From Oscillospiraceae bacterium (lineage in GTDB: Bacteria > Bacillota > Clostridia > Oscillospirales > Oscillospiraceae): a stretch of 6,669 nucleotides of DNA. The stretch covers positions 1 through 6,669 of the forward strand of contig JAISFB010000125.1 of assembly GCA_031263805.1 (NCBI GenBank), read 5' to 3'. The translations under genes and the position numbers were made by a program. The notes under the pieces are model-generated. The model was not told where the DNA came from. It worked only from the letters and a program-made list of their open reading frames with translations, and searched no databases. Shown here in pieces: positions 1 through 5,473 of this stretch. How positions within the stretch are numbered: the first letter of the stretch is position 1; the number at the start of each line of letters is the position of its first letter.

Positions 1-7
1 TAGCCTA

Positions 8-36
8 TTGACATACGCGCTTTAGTGTTATAGAAT
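8..36 (+). promoter_or_regulatory. Sigma-70-type promoter for the iron-uptake operon
   Basis: A perfect -35 hexamer TTGACA lies at 8-13 and a -10 hexamer TAGAAT (5 of 6 to consensus) at 31-36, with the ideal 17-base spacer. Transcription would start near 43 and give a leader of about 200 bases before the permease start codon at 246. No other pair of hexamers this good was found upstream of the first gene. The long leader is unusual for a simple operon and contains several small inverted repeats, so control after initiation is possible. The call rests on sequence match only. Confidence 0.55.
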
Positions 37-40
37 ACAT

Positions 41-59
41 TTCGCAAGTGATTAGCGAA
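41..59. promoter_or_regulatory. Interrupted palindrome at the predicted transcription start (possible operator)
   Basis: TTCGC at 41-45 and GCGAA at 55-59 form an inverted repeat with a 9-base centre, 19 bases in all, directly over the start point predicted from the 8-36 promoter. The place and 19-base size suit a repressor site, but it does not match the Fur or DtxR consensus. It could equally be a weak RNA hairpin at the 5' end of the leader. Confidence 0.25.
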
Positions 60-74
60 TTTTAACGCGACGAC

Positions 75-125
75 CGCGCCGGCCCGCGCAAAAGGGCGCG
101 TTCAAGCTTGAAGTTTCTAAAAACT
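75..125 (+). other. Structured part of the permease mRNA leader
   Basis: Three small symmetric elements follow each other: CGCGCC at 75-80 pairing with GGCGCG at 95-100, a perfect 12-base palindrome TTCAAGCTTGAA at 101-112, and AGTTT at 112-116 pairing with AAACT at 121-125 around a 4-base loop. No run of T follows as in an intrinsic terminator, and no known riboswitch core was recognised. The CGCGCC/GGCGCG stem has the same sequence as hairpins in the array at 3561-4133. The rest of the leader, 126-195, shows nothing recognisable. Confidence 0.3.
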
Positions 126-195
126 AACTCGAAAGCGCCGTTTCAGACGCGGGAAAACAGGCGAAACGCTCAAAAAGATTATTGCGGCAAGCGTG

Positions 196-219
196 TTAGT
201 CAAAATGAATTTTACTTAA
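196..219. promoter_or_regulatory. AT-rich imperfect palindrome upstream of the permease (possible metalloregulator site)
   Basis: This 24-base stretch has mirrored blocks TTA, AAAAT, ATTTT and TAA around a GA centre (16 of 24 positions symmetric), in sharp contrast to the GC-rich surroundings. Its core at 200-214 matches 9 of 14 defined positions of the 15-base Fur box, which is weak. A TATATAAA stretch follows at 221-228 but has no convincing -35 partner. Iron-repressed control is expected for this kind of operon, so a Fur- or DtxR-family site here is plausible but unproven. Confidence 0.3.
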
Positions 220-245
220 CTATATAAACAGAGGAGAGTGTACAT

Positions 246-1460
246 ATGAAAAAAATAATTGCGGTGATCGCGCTTGCGGCTGTCCTGTCCTGCGCGTTCG
301 CGACGGCGGCTTCTGCGGCCTACGACACCTGGGGCGAGGTCGTTGATGAAATGGCCGCCGTGTGCGACGAGGCTTATGATATTTACATATCCGGGGACGT
401 CAGCGGCGCGAAGGCGCAGGTGGACGTCGCGTATTTCAGCTATTACGAAAAGCTGGGCTTCGAGCGCACCGTTATGGCCTACGTCTCCGGAGACCGGGCC
501 GCGCTCGTCGAATATCAGTTCAGCTTTATCAAAAAGGCGATGACGAACGGCGAAGCCGCCCCGGAGATACGCGCGGCGCTCGATCTGCTCGTGCAGTATC
601 TGCGCGAAGACGCAAACCGGCTTGACGGCAAGGAGGAAAGCGCCCCCGCGGTATTTCTTGCCTCGCTGCTTATCATCGCGCGCGAGGGATTTGAGGCAAT
701 AATCATCGTCGGCGCGATAGTAGCGTATCTCGTGAAAAGCGGGAACGGGAAAAAGACCGCGGCGGTATACTGGGGCTCCTTGATAGCGCTTGGGGCAAGC
801 GTTTTGATGGCTATCGCGCTCAGCCGCCTTTCCGCCATCAGCGGCGCGAATCAGGAGATTATCGAGGGCGTTACGATGCTCATCGCCGTCGCCGTGCTTT
901 TCTATGTGAGCAATTGGATGGTCGGGAAAGCTGAGGCGGACGCCTGGAGCGGGTATATCGAAAGCAAGGTCGAAAGCTCGCTTGCCCGCGGGAGCGTGTT
1001 TTCGCTGGCGTTCGCGGCTTTTCTCGCGGTGTTCAGAGAGGGCGCGGAGGTGATACTGTTCTATCAGGCGCTTTTGGCGGATACGCAGACTTATATCAAT
1101 ATGATTTGGGCGGGTCTCGGCGTCGGCCTTGTCGCGCTCGTTGTAATATACATACTTATCCGTGTTTTGAGCTTCCGGCTGCCGTTGAAGCCTTTCTTTC
1201 TCGGGACAAGCGTTCTGCTGTCCGTTATGGCAATATCCTTTATCGGTTCCGGGATCAAAGAGCTCCAGGAAGGCAACGTCATCGGCGTTACTCCCGTGAA
1301 CGGGCTTTCGTCCGTGGATCTGCTCGGTATTTATCCGACGCTTGAAACGCTTATCCCGCAAGCTGTTTTGCTTGCGGTCACTGTTGCAACCTTTGTGCTG
1401 CAAATACGAAAATGGAAAAAAGCAAGGGAACGCGCAAGCGCCGGGGAGGTGAAAAGCTAA
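246..1460 (+). CDS. ftr1: FTR1-family high-affinity iron permease with extracytoplasmic N-terminal domain
   Basis: This 404-residue protein is an iron permease of the FTR1/EfeU/FetM family and should carry iron across the cytoplasmic membrane. Two REGxE motifs, the iron-binding signature of the family, are visible: REGFE at 146-150 and REGAE at 264-268, each inside a membrane helix; a third conserved stretch, FIGSGIKELQE, lies at 332-342. About seven membrane segments run from residue 137 to 396. The N-terminus is a signal peptide (likely cut near ASAA, residues 22-25; a VLSC at 13-16 weakly resembles a lipobox). Residues 26-135 form the extra outer domain found in the Campylobacter Ftr1/FetM subgroup rather than in short EfeU proteins. 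The ATG is supported by AGAGGAG at 230-236, nine bases upstream. It is first in the operon; a P19-type lipoprotein follows, the family's usual partner. Confidence 0.93.
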   Translation: MKKIIAVIALAAVLSCAFATAASAAYDTWGEVVDEMAAVCDEAYDIYISGDVSGAKAQVDVAYFSYYEKLGFERTVMAYVSGDRAALVEYQFSFIKKAMTNGEAAPEIRAALDLLVQYLREDANRLDGKEESAPAVFLASLLIIAREGFEAIIIVGAIVAYLVKSGNGKKTAAVYWGSLIALGASVLMAIALSRLSAISGANQEIIEGVTMLIAVAVLFYVSNWMVGKAEADAWSGYIESKVESSLARGSVFSLAFAAFLAVFREGAEVILFYQALLADTQTYINMIWAGLGVGLVALVVIYILIRVLSFRLPLKPFFLGTSVLLSVMAISFIGSGIKELQEGNVIGVTPVNGLSSVDLLGIYPTLETLIPQAVLLAVTVATFVLQIRKWKKARERASAGEVKS

Positions 1461-1533
1461 GGCGACGCGGTCACAAGCTTGCAGATACAGCGAAACCGTA
1501 TATTTCTTAAATTATTTTTGGAGGGTAAAAATC

Positions 1534-2172
1534 ATGAACACGAAAAAGACACTCGCACTGATCCTCGCGGCGATGCTCGCCGTATCCGCGCTGGCCGCCT
1601 GCCAGTCAAATTCCACGCCGAACACAAATCCGCCGGCAAGCGCCGCGCAAAACAACGACACTCCCGACGACTCGGTAAACGTTGACGCCCCCGGCCCCGG
1701 CGAAGAAGCCGGCTTTGAAGAATTCCCGCTCGGCGACGACATCGAGCTCGGCCCCCTGAACGTCGCGGGAGTATACTTCCAGCCAGTGGATATGCTGCCG
1801 GCGGGCAACAGCCTCCCCGCGTCAGAATCCGATATGCACCTTGAAGCCGACATCTCCGCCCTGTCGAACGACCTTGGCTACGGCATCGGCGACTTTGTCC
1901 CCAACCTCACAGTGAAATACGAGCTTGAGGATGAAGCCGGCGCCATCACGGAAGGCACGTTCATGCCGATGAACGCCTCCGACGGTCCGCACTACGGCGC
2001 GAATGTAAAATTCCCCGCCGCCGGCGACTACAAGGTACGTTTCATCATCACAAATCCCGAGGCGCAGGGCTATCTCCTGCACGTTGACCAGGAAACCGGC
2101 GTCTCCGGACGCTTCTGGGACGAGCCGCTCGTCGCGGAATGGGACTTTGAGTTCTTCCCCCGCGAGTGGTAA
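1534..2172 (+). CDS. p19: P19/Tp34-family iron-transport lipoprotein
   Basis: A 212-residue lipoprotein of the Tp34/P19/FetP family, which binds copper and iron outside the membrane and feeds an FTR1 permease. The leader ends in lipobox LAAC with the lipidated cysteine at 23; residues 24-65 are a low-complexity, Pro/Asn/Asp-rich tether, and the beta-sandwich domain spans about 70-210. The expected metal ligands are all visible: H102 and E104 in MHLEAD, M146 and H153 seven residues apart in the MPMN...GPHYG segment, and H183 in YLLHVD. This spacing fits the His/Glu, Met, His, His site of the family. The lipid anchor and linker, instead of the soluble periplasmic form of Campylobacter, fit a cell without a closed periplasm. 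GGAGGG at 1520-1525 sets the start eight bases downstream. It lies 73 bases after the permease, with no terminator or good promoter seen between. Confidence 0.92.
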   Translation: MNTKKTLALILAAMLAVSALAACQSNSTPNTNPPASAAQNNDTPDDSVNVDAPGPGEEAGFEEFPLGDDIELGPLNVAGVYFQPVDMLPAGNSLPASESDMHLEADISALSNDLGYGIGDFVPNLTVKYELEDEAGAITEGTFMPMNASDGPHYGANVKFPAAGDYKVRFIITNPEAQGYLLHVDQETGVSGRFWDEPLVAEWDFEFFPREW

Positions 2173-2195
2173 GCATACTTAGCTGACCCCCATAT

Positions 2196-2251
2196 GCTGC
2201 GGAGCGCCGGGTACACACGCCGGCGCCCCGCGGCCTCGCCGCGAAAGCAGC
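2196..2251 (+). other. Branched stem-loop between lipoprotein and DUF2318 genes
   Basis: An outer stem GCTGC (2196-2200) with GCAGC (2247-2251) encloses two perfect hairpins: GCGCCGG at 2204-2210 with CCGGCGC at 2220-2226, and CGCGGC at 2229-2234 with GCCGCG at 2238-2243 around a CTC loop. This is a three-way-junction-like fold. No T-run follows, so it is not a canonical terminator. It could protect the 3' end of the upstream message, set the ratio of lipoprotein to membrane proteins, or be a fixed copy of the local hairpin repeats. Pairing was judged by eye. Confidence 0.5.
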
Positions 2252-2306
2252 GGAAAACATCGAATAAAGAAATTATGATCCGGACTTTGAAAGGTGAAGC
2301 GAGGCA

Positions 2307-3560
2307 ATGCTGAAATATCTCGTGCAGGTCGTGCAGGTTTCCCTCACCGCCGCTGTGCTTACGGCGGCGGCGTTCGCGTTTATTTCCCGAAGCTCAGGCG
2401 TGAAACGCGTAAAGCCGCTGGCGCTCGGCGGAGCCGCGGGGGCGGTCTTCGCGCTCGTTCTCGCCGTGCTGAAGCGCGTCACCGTGCTCATCGACAGGGA
2501 AAGCTGGAACACGGGTATTCTTGCCGTGTCGATAGTTTACGGCGCGGCGTTCGCCGTGCTTTCGCCGAAAAGGCGGCGCGGGGAAGCTTCGCCCCGGGCG
2601 GGCGGCGTTTTGTCCGAAATAGCGGGCGCCGTGTTTTGCTGTTCGCTGCTTTTTTTCACGCTTACGGATATATTTTTATATCCGACTCAATTCACGCTCG
2701 CGGGGGAAAGCGTTTTCAGCACGGACTTTCTGTTTAAGCTCATTGGGTATCTTGCCGGTCTGGCGCTTGTCTGCTTTGCGGGCCTCTCGCTTTACAAGGC
2801 GGGCTCAAAGCTGCCGGCGCGGGCGCGGGCGGCTGTTTTCTTTGCCGGGCTCGGCGTCAACGCCGTCGATCAGATATTAAAAATTGTGCAGTCGCTGTAT
2901 TCGCGGCGCATCATCCCGCAGTCGCGCTTCCTGTTCAACATATTAAAGCGCGCCGTCAATTACAACGGCTATTTTCTGTACGCCGTTATGGCCGTTACGC
3001 TTATCCTGCCCATCGCGCTGTGGGCGAAAAGCTTTCGCGAAAAACAGGCGTATTCCAATCCGGCGGAACATCGAAAGCTGAAAGCCGCCGCGCGGAACAA
3101 GCGCCGCTGGAGCGCGTCCGTCGTAACGGCTTACGCGCTCTCGCTGCTCTGTCTCACCGCCGTGCGGGCCTATGACGAGCGCGAGGTCGTGCTCTCACCT
3201 ATCGAGCCGATGACGATCGTCGGCGAAACAATAACTATCCCGTCCGAAACCGTGAGCGACGGAAGACTTCACCGCTTTATGTATACGGCCTCAGACGGTA
3301 CGGGCGTTCGCTTCATCGTTATAAAGAAAAACGAGGCGGCCTACGGCGTCGGCCTCGACGCCTGCGACATCTGCGGCCCCACGGGGTATTACGAGCGGCG
3401 CGACGAGGTCGTCTGTAAGCTGTGCGACGTCGTAATGAACAAATCGACGATAGGCTTCAAAGGCGGCTGCAACCCCGTCCCGCTGGCGTATACGCTTGAA
3501 AATGGCAGTATGGTTATCCGAACGTCCGATTTGGAAAGTGAAAAGGGGCGTTTCAAATGA
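2307..3560 (+). CDS. DUF2318-family membrane protein with Cys-rich extracytoplasmic domain
   Basis: A 417-residue protein with about eight hydrophobic segments (roughly 8-26, 38-56, 71-86, 106-126, 145-163, 175-190, 222-246, 277-297) followed by a C-terminal domain of about 115 residues that should lie outside the membrane. That domain has the DUF2318 pattern: LHRFMY at 331-336, CDIC at 353-356, CKLC at 370-373 and GGCNP at 386-390, giving five cysteines (353, 356, 370, 373, 388) that could bind a metal or Fe-S cluster or act in thiol redox. Genes of this type sit beside P19 and Ftr1 in Campylobacter (Cj1660). The biochemical role is not established; helping iron reduction or electron transfer is an inference. 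The start is supported by AAAGGTGA at 2290-2297, nine bases upstream. The TGA stop at 3558-3560 overlaps an ATG at 3557, but the next true gene begins 630 bases later. Confidence 0.88.
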   Translation: MLKYLVQVVQVSLTAAVLTAAAFAFISRSSGVKRVKPLALGGAAGAVFALVLAVLKRVTVLIDRESWNTGILAVSIVYGAAFAVLSPKRRRGEASPRAGGVLSEIAGAVFCCSLLFFTLTDIFLYPTQFTLAGESVFSTDFLFKLIGYLAGLALVCFAGLSLYKAGSKLPARARAAVFFAGLGVNAVDQILKIVQSLYSRRIIPQSRFLFNILKRAVNYNGYFLYAVMAVTLILPIALWAKSFREKQAYSNPAEHRKLKAAARNKRRWSASVVTAYALSLLCLTAVRAYDEREVVLSPIEPMTIVGETITIPSETVSDGRLHRFMYTASDGTGVRFIVIKKNEAAYGVGLDACDICGPTGYYERRDEVVCKLCDVVMNKSTIGFKGGCNPVPLAYTLENGSMVIRTSDLESEKGRFK

Positions 3561-3577
3561 AGCATCGCACACGCTTC

Positions 3578-3648
3578 GCGCTTATTGTATGCGCTTTATG
3601 CGCCTGCGCGGCGCGGCGCGGCGCGGCAAACGGGCTTTGCCCGTTGTG
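3578..3648 (+). repeat. Dispersed repeat, copy 1 (four GCGCG units)
   Basis: This 71-base segment starts 17 bases after the DUF2318 stop and recurs at 6604-6669. The copies differ by two substitutions near the start and by one 5-base unit: GCGCG occurs four times in tandem here (3606-3625) and three times there. The repeat ends with a perfect hairpin, AACGGGC (3629-3635), TTT loop, GCCCGTT (3639-3645). No T-run follows, so it is unlikely to be a strong terminator. The unit may continue into the hairpin series to 3780; the second copy is cut by the window end, so its true length is unknown. Confidence 0.85.
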
Positions 3649-3807
3649 TATGATTAAACGTCCCTGCGGGGACGGGGAGCGCCGCAAAGCGGCGACGTCG
3701 GCGCGTTCCGCGCCGTGTCTGTCGCGCTATTGCGCGACGGCATTGTTATGGCGCGCCGTAGGCGCGACGCCGCAGCATGTGCAATCACTCTCTCAGGGAA
3801 AGAACCG

Positions 3808-3831
3808 CCAAAGGGGGAGATCCCCCTTTGG
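3808..3831. repeat. Strong 10-bp stem-loop
   Basis: CCAAAGGGGG at 3808-3817 and CCCCCTTTGG at 3822-3831 pair perfectly around a 4-base AGAT loop, the longest stem in the window. A second stem, CCCCCT at 3835-3840 with AGGGGG at 3844-3849, follows at once, and CCCCC/GGGGG blocks of the two could swap partners. A T-run is lacking on both sides, so rho-independent termination is not supported in either direction. Confidence 0.7.
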
Positions 3832-3950
3832 GAACCCCCTCAAAGGGGGGACGGTGGATGCGGACTTTTCGGTGGGCTTACGTTTTTGGTTAAGACGAAT
3901 CGAGACGCCTACACCGTGGGTGTGGACGGAGATTCGAGTACGCGACGCGT

Positions 3951-4013
3951 GCACAGGTAACGCGCCGCAGGCGCGACGTCGCCGCGAATGCGGCGTTCCC
4001 CGTGCGCGCACGC
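3951..4013. repeat. 63-base direct duplication, unit 1
   Basis: This unit matches 4062-4124 at 62 of 63 positions (offset 111 bases). It contains hairpin CGCGCC-GCA-GGCGCG (3961-3975), ACGT, hairpin CGCCGC-GAAT-GCGGCG (3980-3995), and the 12-base palindrome CGTGCGCGCACG (4001-4012). CGCGTGC at 3946-3952 and GCACGCG at 4008-4014 form an inverted repeat around the unit. Confidence 0.85.
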
Positions 4014-4044
4014 GGCGCCGCACCTTGCTGGATGCGGACGTATG

Positions 4045-4133
4045 ATTTAACGTGCCTGCGGGCACAGGTAACGCGCCACAGGCGCGACGTCGCCGCGAAT
4101 GCGGCGTTCCCCGTGCGCGCACGCACGTTAAAT
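4045..4133. repeat. Palindromic repeat element with 11-bp inverted ends, containing duplication unit 2
   Basis: ATTTAACGTGC at 4045-4055 is the exact reverse complement of GCACGTTAAAT at 4123-4133. Between them lie hairpin GTGCC-TGCG-GGCAC (4052-4065) and the second 63-base unit (4062-4124). The sole difference from unit 1 is a G-to-A change at 4078, in the 3-base loop of the CGCGCC/GGCGCG hairpin, so the stem is untouched. The 89-base element with inverted ends and internal hairpins resembles a small non-autonomous mobile repeat, but no target-site duplication was identified. Confidence 0.65.
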
Positions 4134-4189
4134 GCCGGGTGGGAAACGGACATTCTAAGATATAAGCCACAAAGGAGGCCCGGATAAAG

Positions 4190-5473
4190 ATGTTCTGGCG
4201 GATGGTAAAAGGCGCGATTTTCCGTCGAAAAGGCAAGATGCTGATGATCGCGTTCACGATAGCCCTTGGCGCCTCGCTTTCGACAGCGATGCTCGGCGTT
4301 ATGCTCGGCGTCGGGGACAAGGTGAACCAGGAGCTGAAAACCTACGGCGCGAACATAAATGTTGTGCCAAAGGGCGCCTCGCTTCTGAGCGATCTTTACG
4401 GTGTGGACAGCGGCTCCGGCGTGTCGGATAAATTTTTGCTGGAAAGCGAGCTGGGGAATATAAAGACGATTTTCTGGGCGTTTAACATCGTGGACTTTAC
4501 GCCGTATCTCGACGTGAAAGTAAGCGTCCCCGGCGGCGATTCCGGCGAAATTGCGCTCACGGGCGCCTGGTTTTCCCGCCGTTTAGACCTGCCGACGGGC
4601 GAGACGCTTGACACGGGGATGAAAAACATGAAAAACTGGTGGGAGGTGTCCGGGGAGTGGGTCGCGGACTCCGATACTGGCGCCGTGATGGCGGGGAGCC
4701 TTCTCGCACGGAGACTCGGGATAGCTCCGGGAGATAAGCTCGCTGTCGTTTACGGGGGCAAGGCCGCCGAGCTGACCGTGAAAGGCGTTTTCAACTCCGG
4801 AAGCGACGAGGATGAGCGGCTTTTCGCGCCGCTGGCCCTGGCGCAGGAGTTGTCGGGGCGCGCGGGGCTTGTCAGCCGCGCCGAGGTCGTCGCGCTGACG
4901 ACGCCGGATAATGAGCTTTCGCGCCGCGCAGCGCAGAATCCGAACAGCCTGTCTATCAAGGACTGGGAAACGTGGTATTGCACGGCATACGTAAGCGCCA
5001 TTTGCTATCAAATAGACGAGGTTTTGACAGATTCGGTCTCAAAGCCGATCCGCCAGGTCGCCGAGTCAGAGGGCGCGATACTGGAAAAAACGCGGCTTCT
5101 GATGCTGCTGATAACTGTTTTGAGCCTTGTCGGCGCGGCGCTCGGCATTTCAAACTTAGTAACTGCCGGGGTGATGGAGCGCAGCCGCGAGCTGGGGTTG
5201 CTGAAAGCCGTCGGCGCGAACAGCGGGCCCGTTTCGCGGCTGATTTTGACGGAAATAATGATCATCGGGGCCGTCGGCGGCGTCGCGGGATACTTTGCAG
5301 GCATCGGGTTTACGCAGATGATCGGGCAGTCGGTCTTCGGCTCGGCAATTGAAATTCGGCCGATGGTCGTTCCTATCATCGCGGTGCTCGTCTTTGCTGT
5401 TACGCTGGCGGGGAGCGCGCCGGCGATACGGTATATTCTCTCGCTGCGCCCGGCGGAGGTTTTGCATCAATGA
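4190..5473 (+). CDS. FtsX/MacB-type ABC transporter permease, first of pair
   Basis: A 427-residue permease with the MacB/FtsX layout: one N-terminal membrane helix (about 15-42), a large extracytoplasmic domain (43-300), then three C-terminal helices (about 302-326, 350-378, 391-413). The cytosolic loop MERSRELGLLKAVGAN (329-344) is the typical FtsX coupling segment that contacts the ATPase. The protein has no ATP-binding domain, so it needs a separate ATPase, expected downstream outside the window. Two cysteines, C264 and C272 (WYCTAYVSAICY), lie in the extracytoplasmic domain. A strong AAAGGAGG at 4171-4178, 11 bases upstream, sets the start. The gene corresponds in position to Cj1661 of the Campylobacter P19 locus. 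Its substrate is not known; a role in iron acquisition is inferred from context. Translation runs into the next gene through an ATGA overlap. Confidence 0.88.
   Translation: MFWRMVKGAIFRRKGKMLMIAFTIALGASLSTAMLGVMLGVGDKVNQELKTYGANINVVPKGASLLSDLYGVDSGSGVSDKFLLESELGNIKTIFWAFNIVDFTPYLDVKVSVPGGDSGEIALTGAWFSRRLDLPTGETLDTGMKNMKNWWEVSGEWVADSDTGAVMAGSLLARRLGIAPGDKLAVVYGGKAAELTVKGVFNSGSDEDERLFAPLALAQELSGRAGLVSRAEVVALTTPDNELSRRAAQNPNSLSIKDWETWYCTAYVSAICYQIDEVLTDSVSKPIRQVAESEGAILEKTRLLMLLITVLSLVGAALGISNLVTAGVMERSRELGLLKAVGANSGPVSRLILTEIMIIGAVGGVAGYFAGIGFTQMIGQSVFGSAIEIRPMVVPIIAVLVFAVTLAGSAPAIRYILSLRPAEVLHQ

Larger units (their letters stand above)
3561..4189. other. Gene-free hairpin array inside the operon
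   Basis: No credible gene lies here. Perfect short stems with 3-4 base loops follow one another: 3629-3645, 3659-3674, 3680-3694, 3700-3714, 3721-3738, 3752-3766, a 10-bp stem at 3808-3831, 3835-3849, 3911-3923 (inside CGAATC/GATTCG at 3896-3936), 3961-3975, 3980-3995, 4052-4065, 4072-4086 and 4091-4106. Several share the same stems (CGCGCC/GGCGCG, CGCCGC/GCGGCG) with different loops. An 11-base direct repeat TGGATGCGGAC occurs at 3855-3865 and 4029-4039. The array resembles REP/BIME-type intergenic repeats more than a single RNA gene. The final part, 4134-4189, carries the ribosome binding site AAAGGAGG (4171-4178) of the next gene. Confidence 0.8.

Noticed and set aside
126..195. Riboswitch in the leader
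   Set aside because: No conserved core of a known riboswitch class was recognised, and no terminator or anti-terminator pair could be drawn.
200..214. Classical Fur box
   Set aside because: Only 9 of 14 defined positions match, which AT-rich DNA can reach by chance; kept only as a low-confidence palindrome.
216..1403. Long open frame of 395 codons opposite the iron permease
   Set aside because: The product is charged and low in hydrophobic order, while the + strand frame has two REGxE motifs, a signal peptide and a good ribosome binding site. It is a shadow of high GC coding.
1479..1504. Internal promoter before the lipoprotein gene (TTGCAG and TATATT)
   Set aside because: The spacer is only 14 bases, too short for a sigma-70 promoter.
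3629..3645. Intrinsic terminator after DUF2318 (and the equal hairpin at 6650-6666)
   Set aside because: The 7-bp stem is followed by GTGTATG at 3646 (GTG before the window ends at 6669), not by a T-run.
3557..4045. Open frame of 162 codons on the + strand after DUF2318
   Set aside because: After a few codons it is a translation of hairpin repeats, rich in Arg, Ala and Cys, with no domain pattern. The frame is open because GC-rich repeats contain few stop codons.
3951..4124. CRISPR-like array
   Set aside because: Only two 63-base units with one 48-base gap, full of internal hairpins and without further units; not a CRISPR array.
3793..4320. Open frame of 175 codons on the - strand
   Set aside because: It contains a duplicated Arg-rich segment that is only the 63-base repeat translated twice, and it runs antisense into the start of the first permease.
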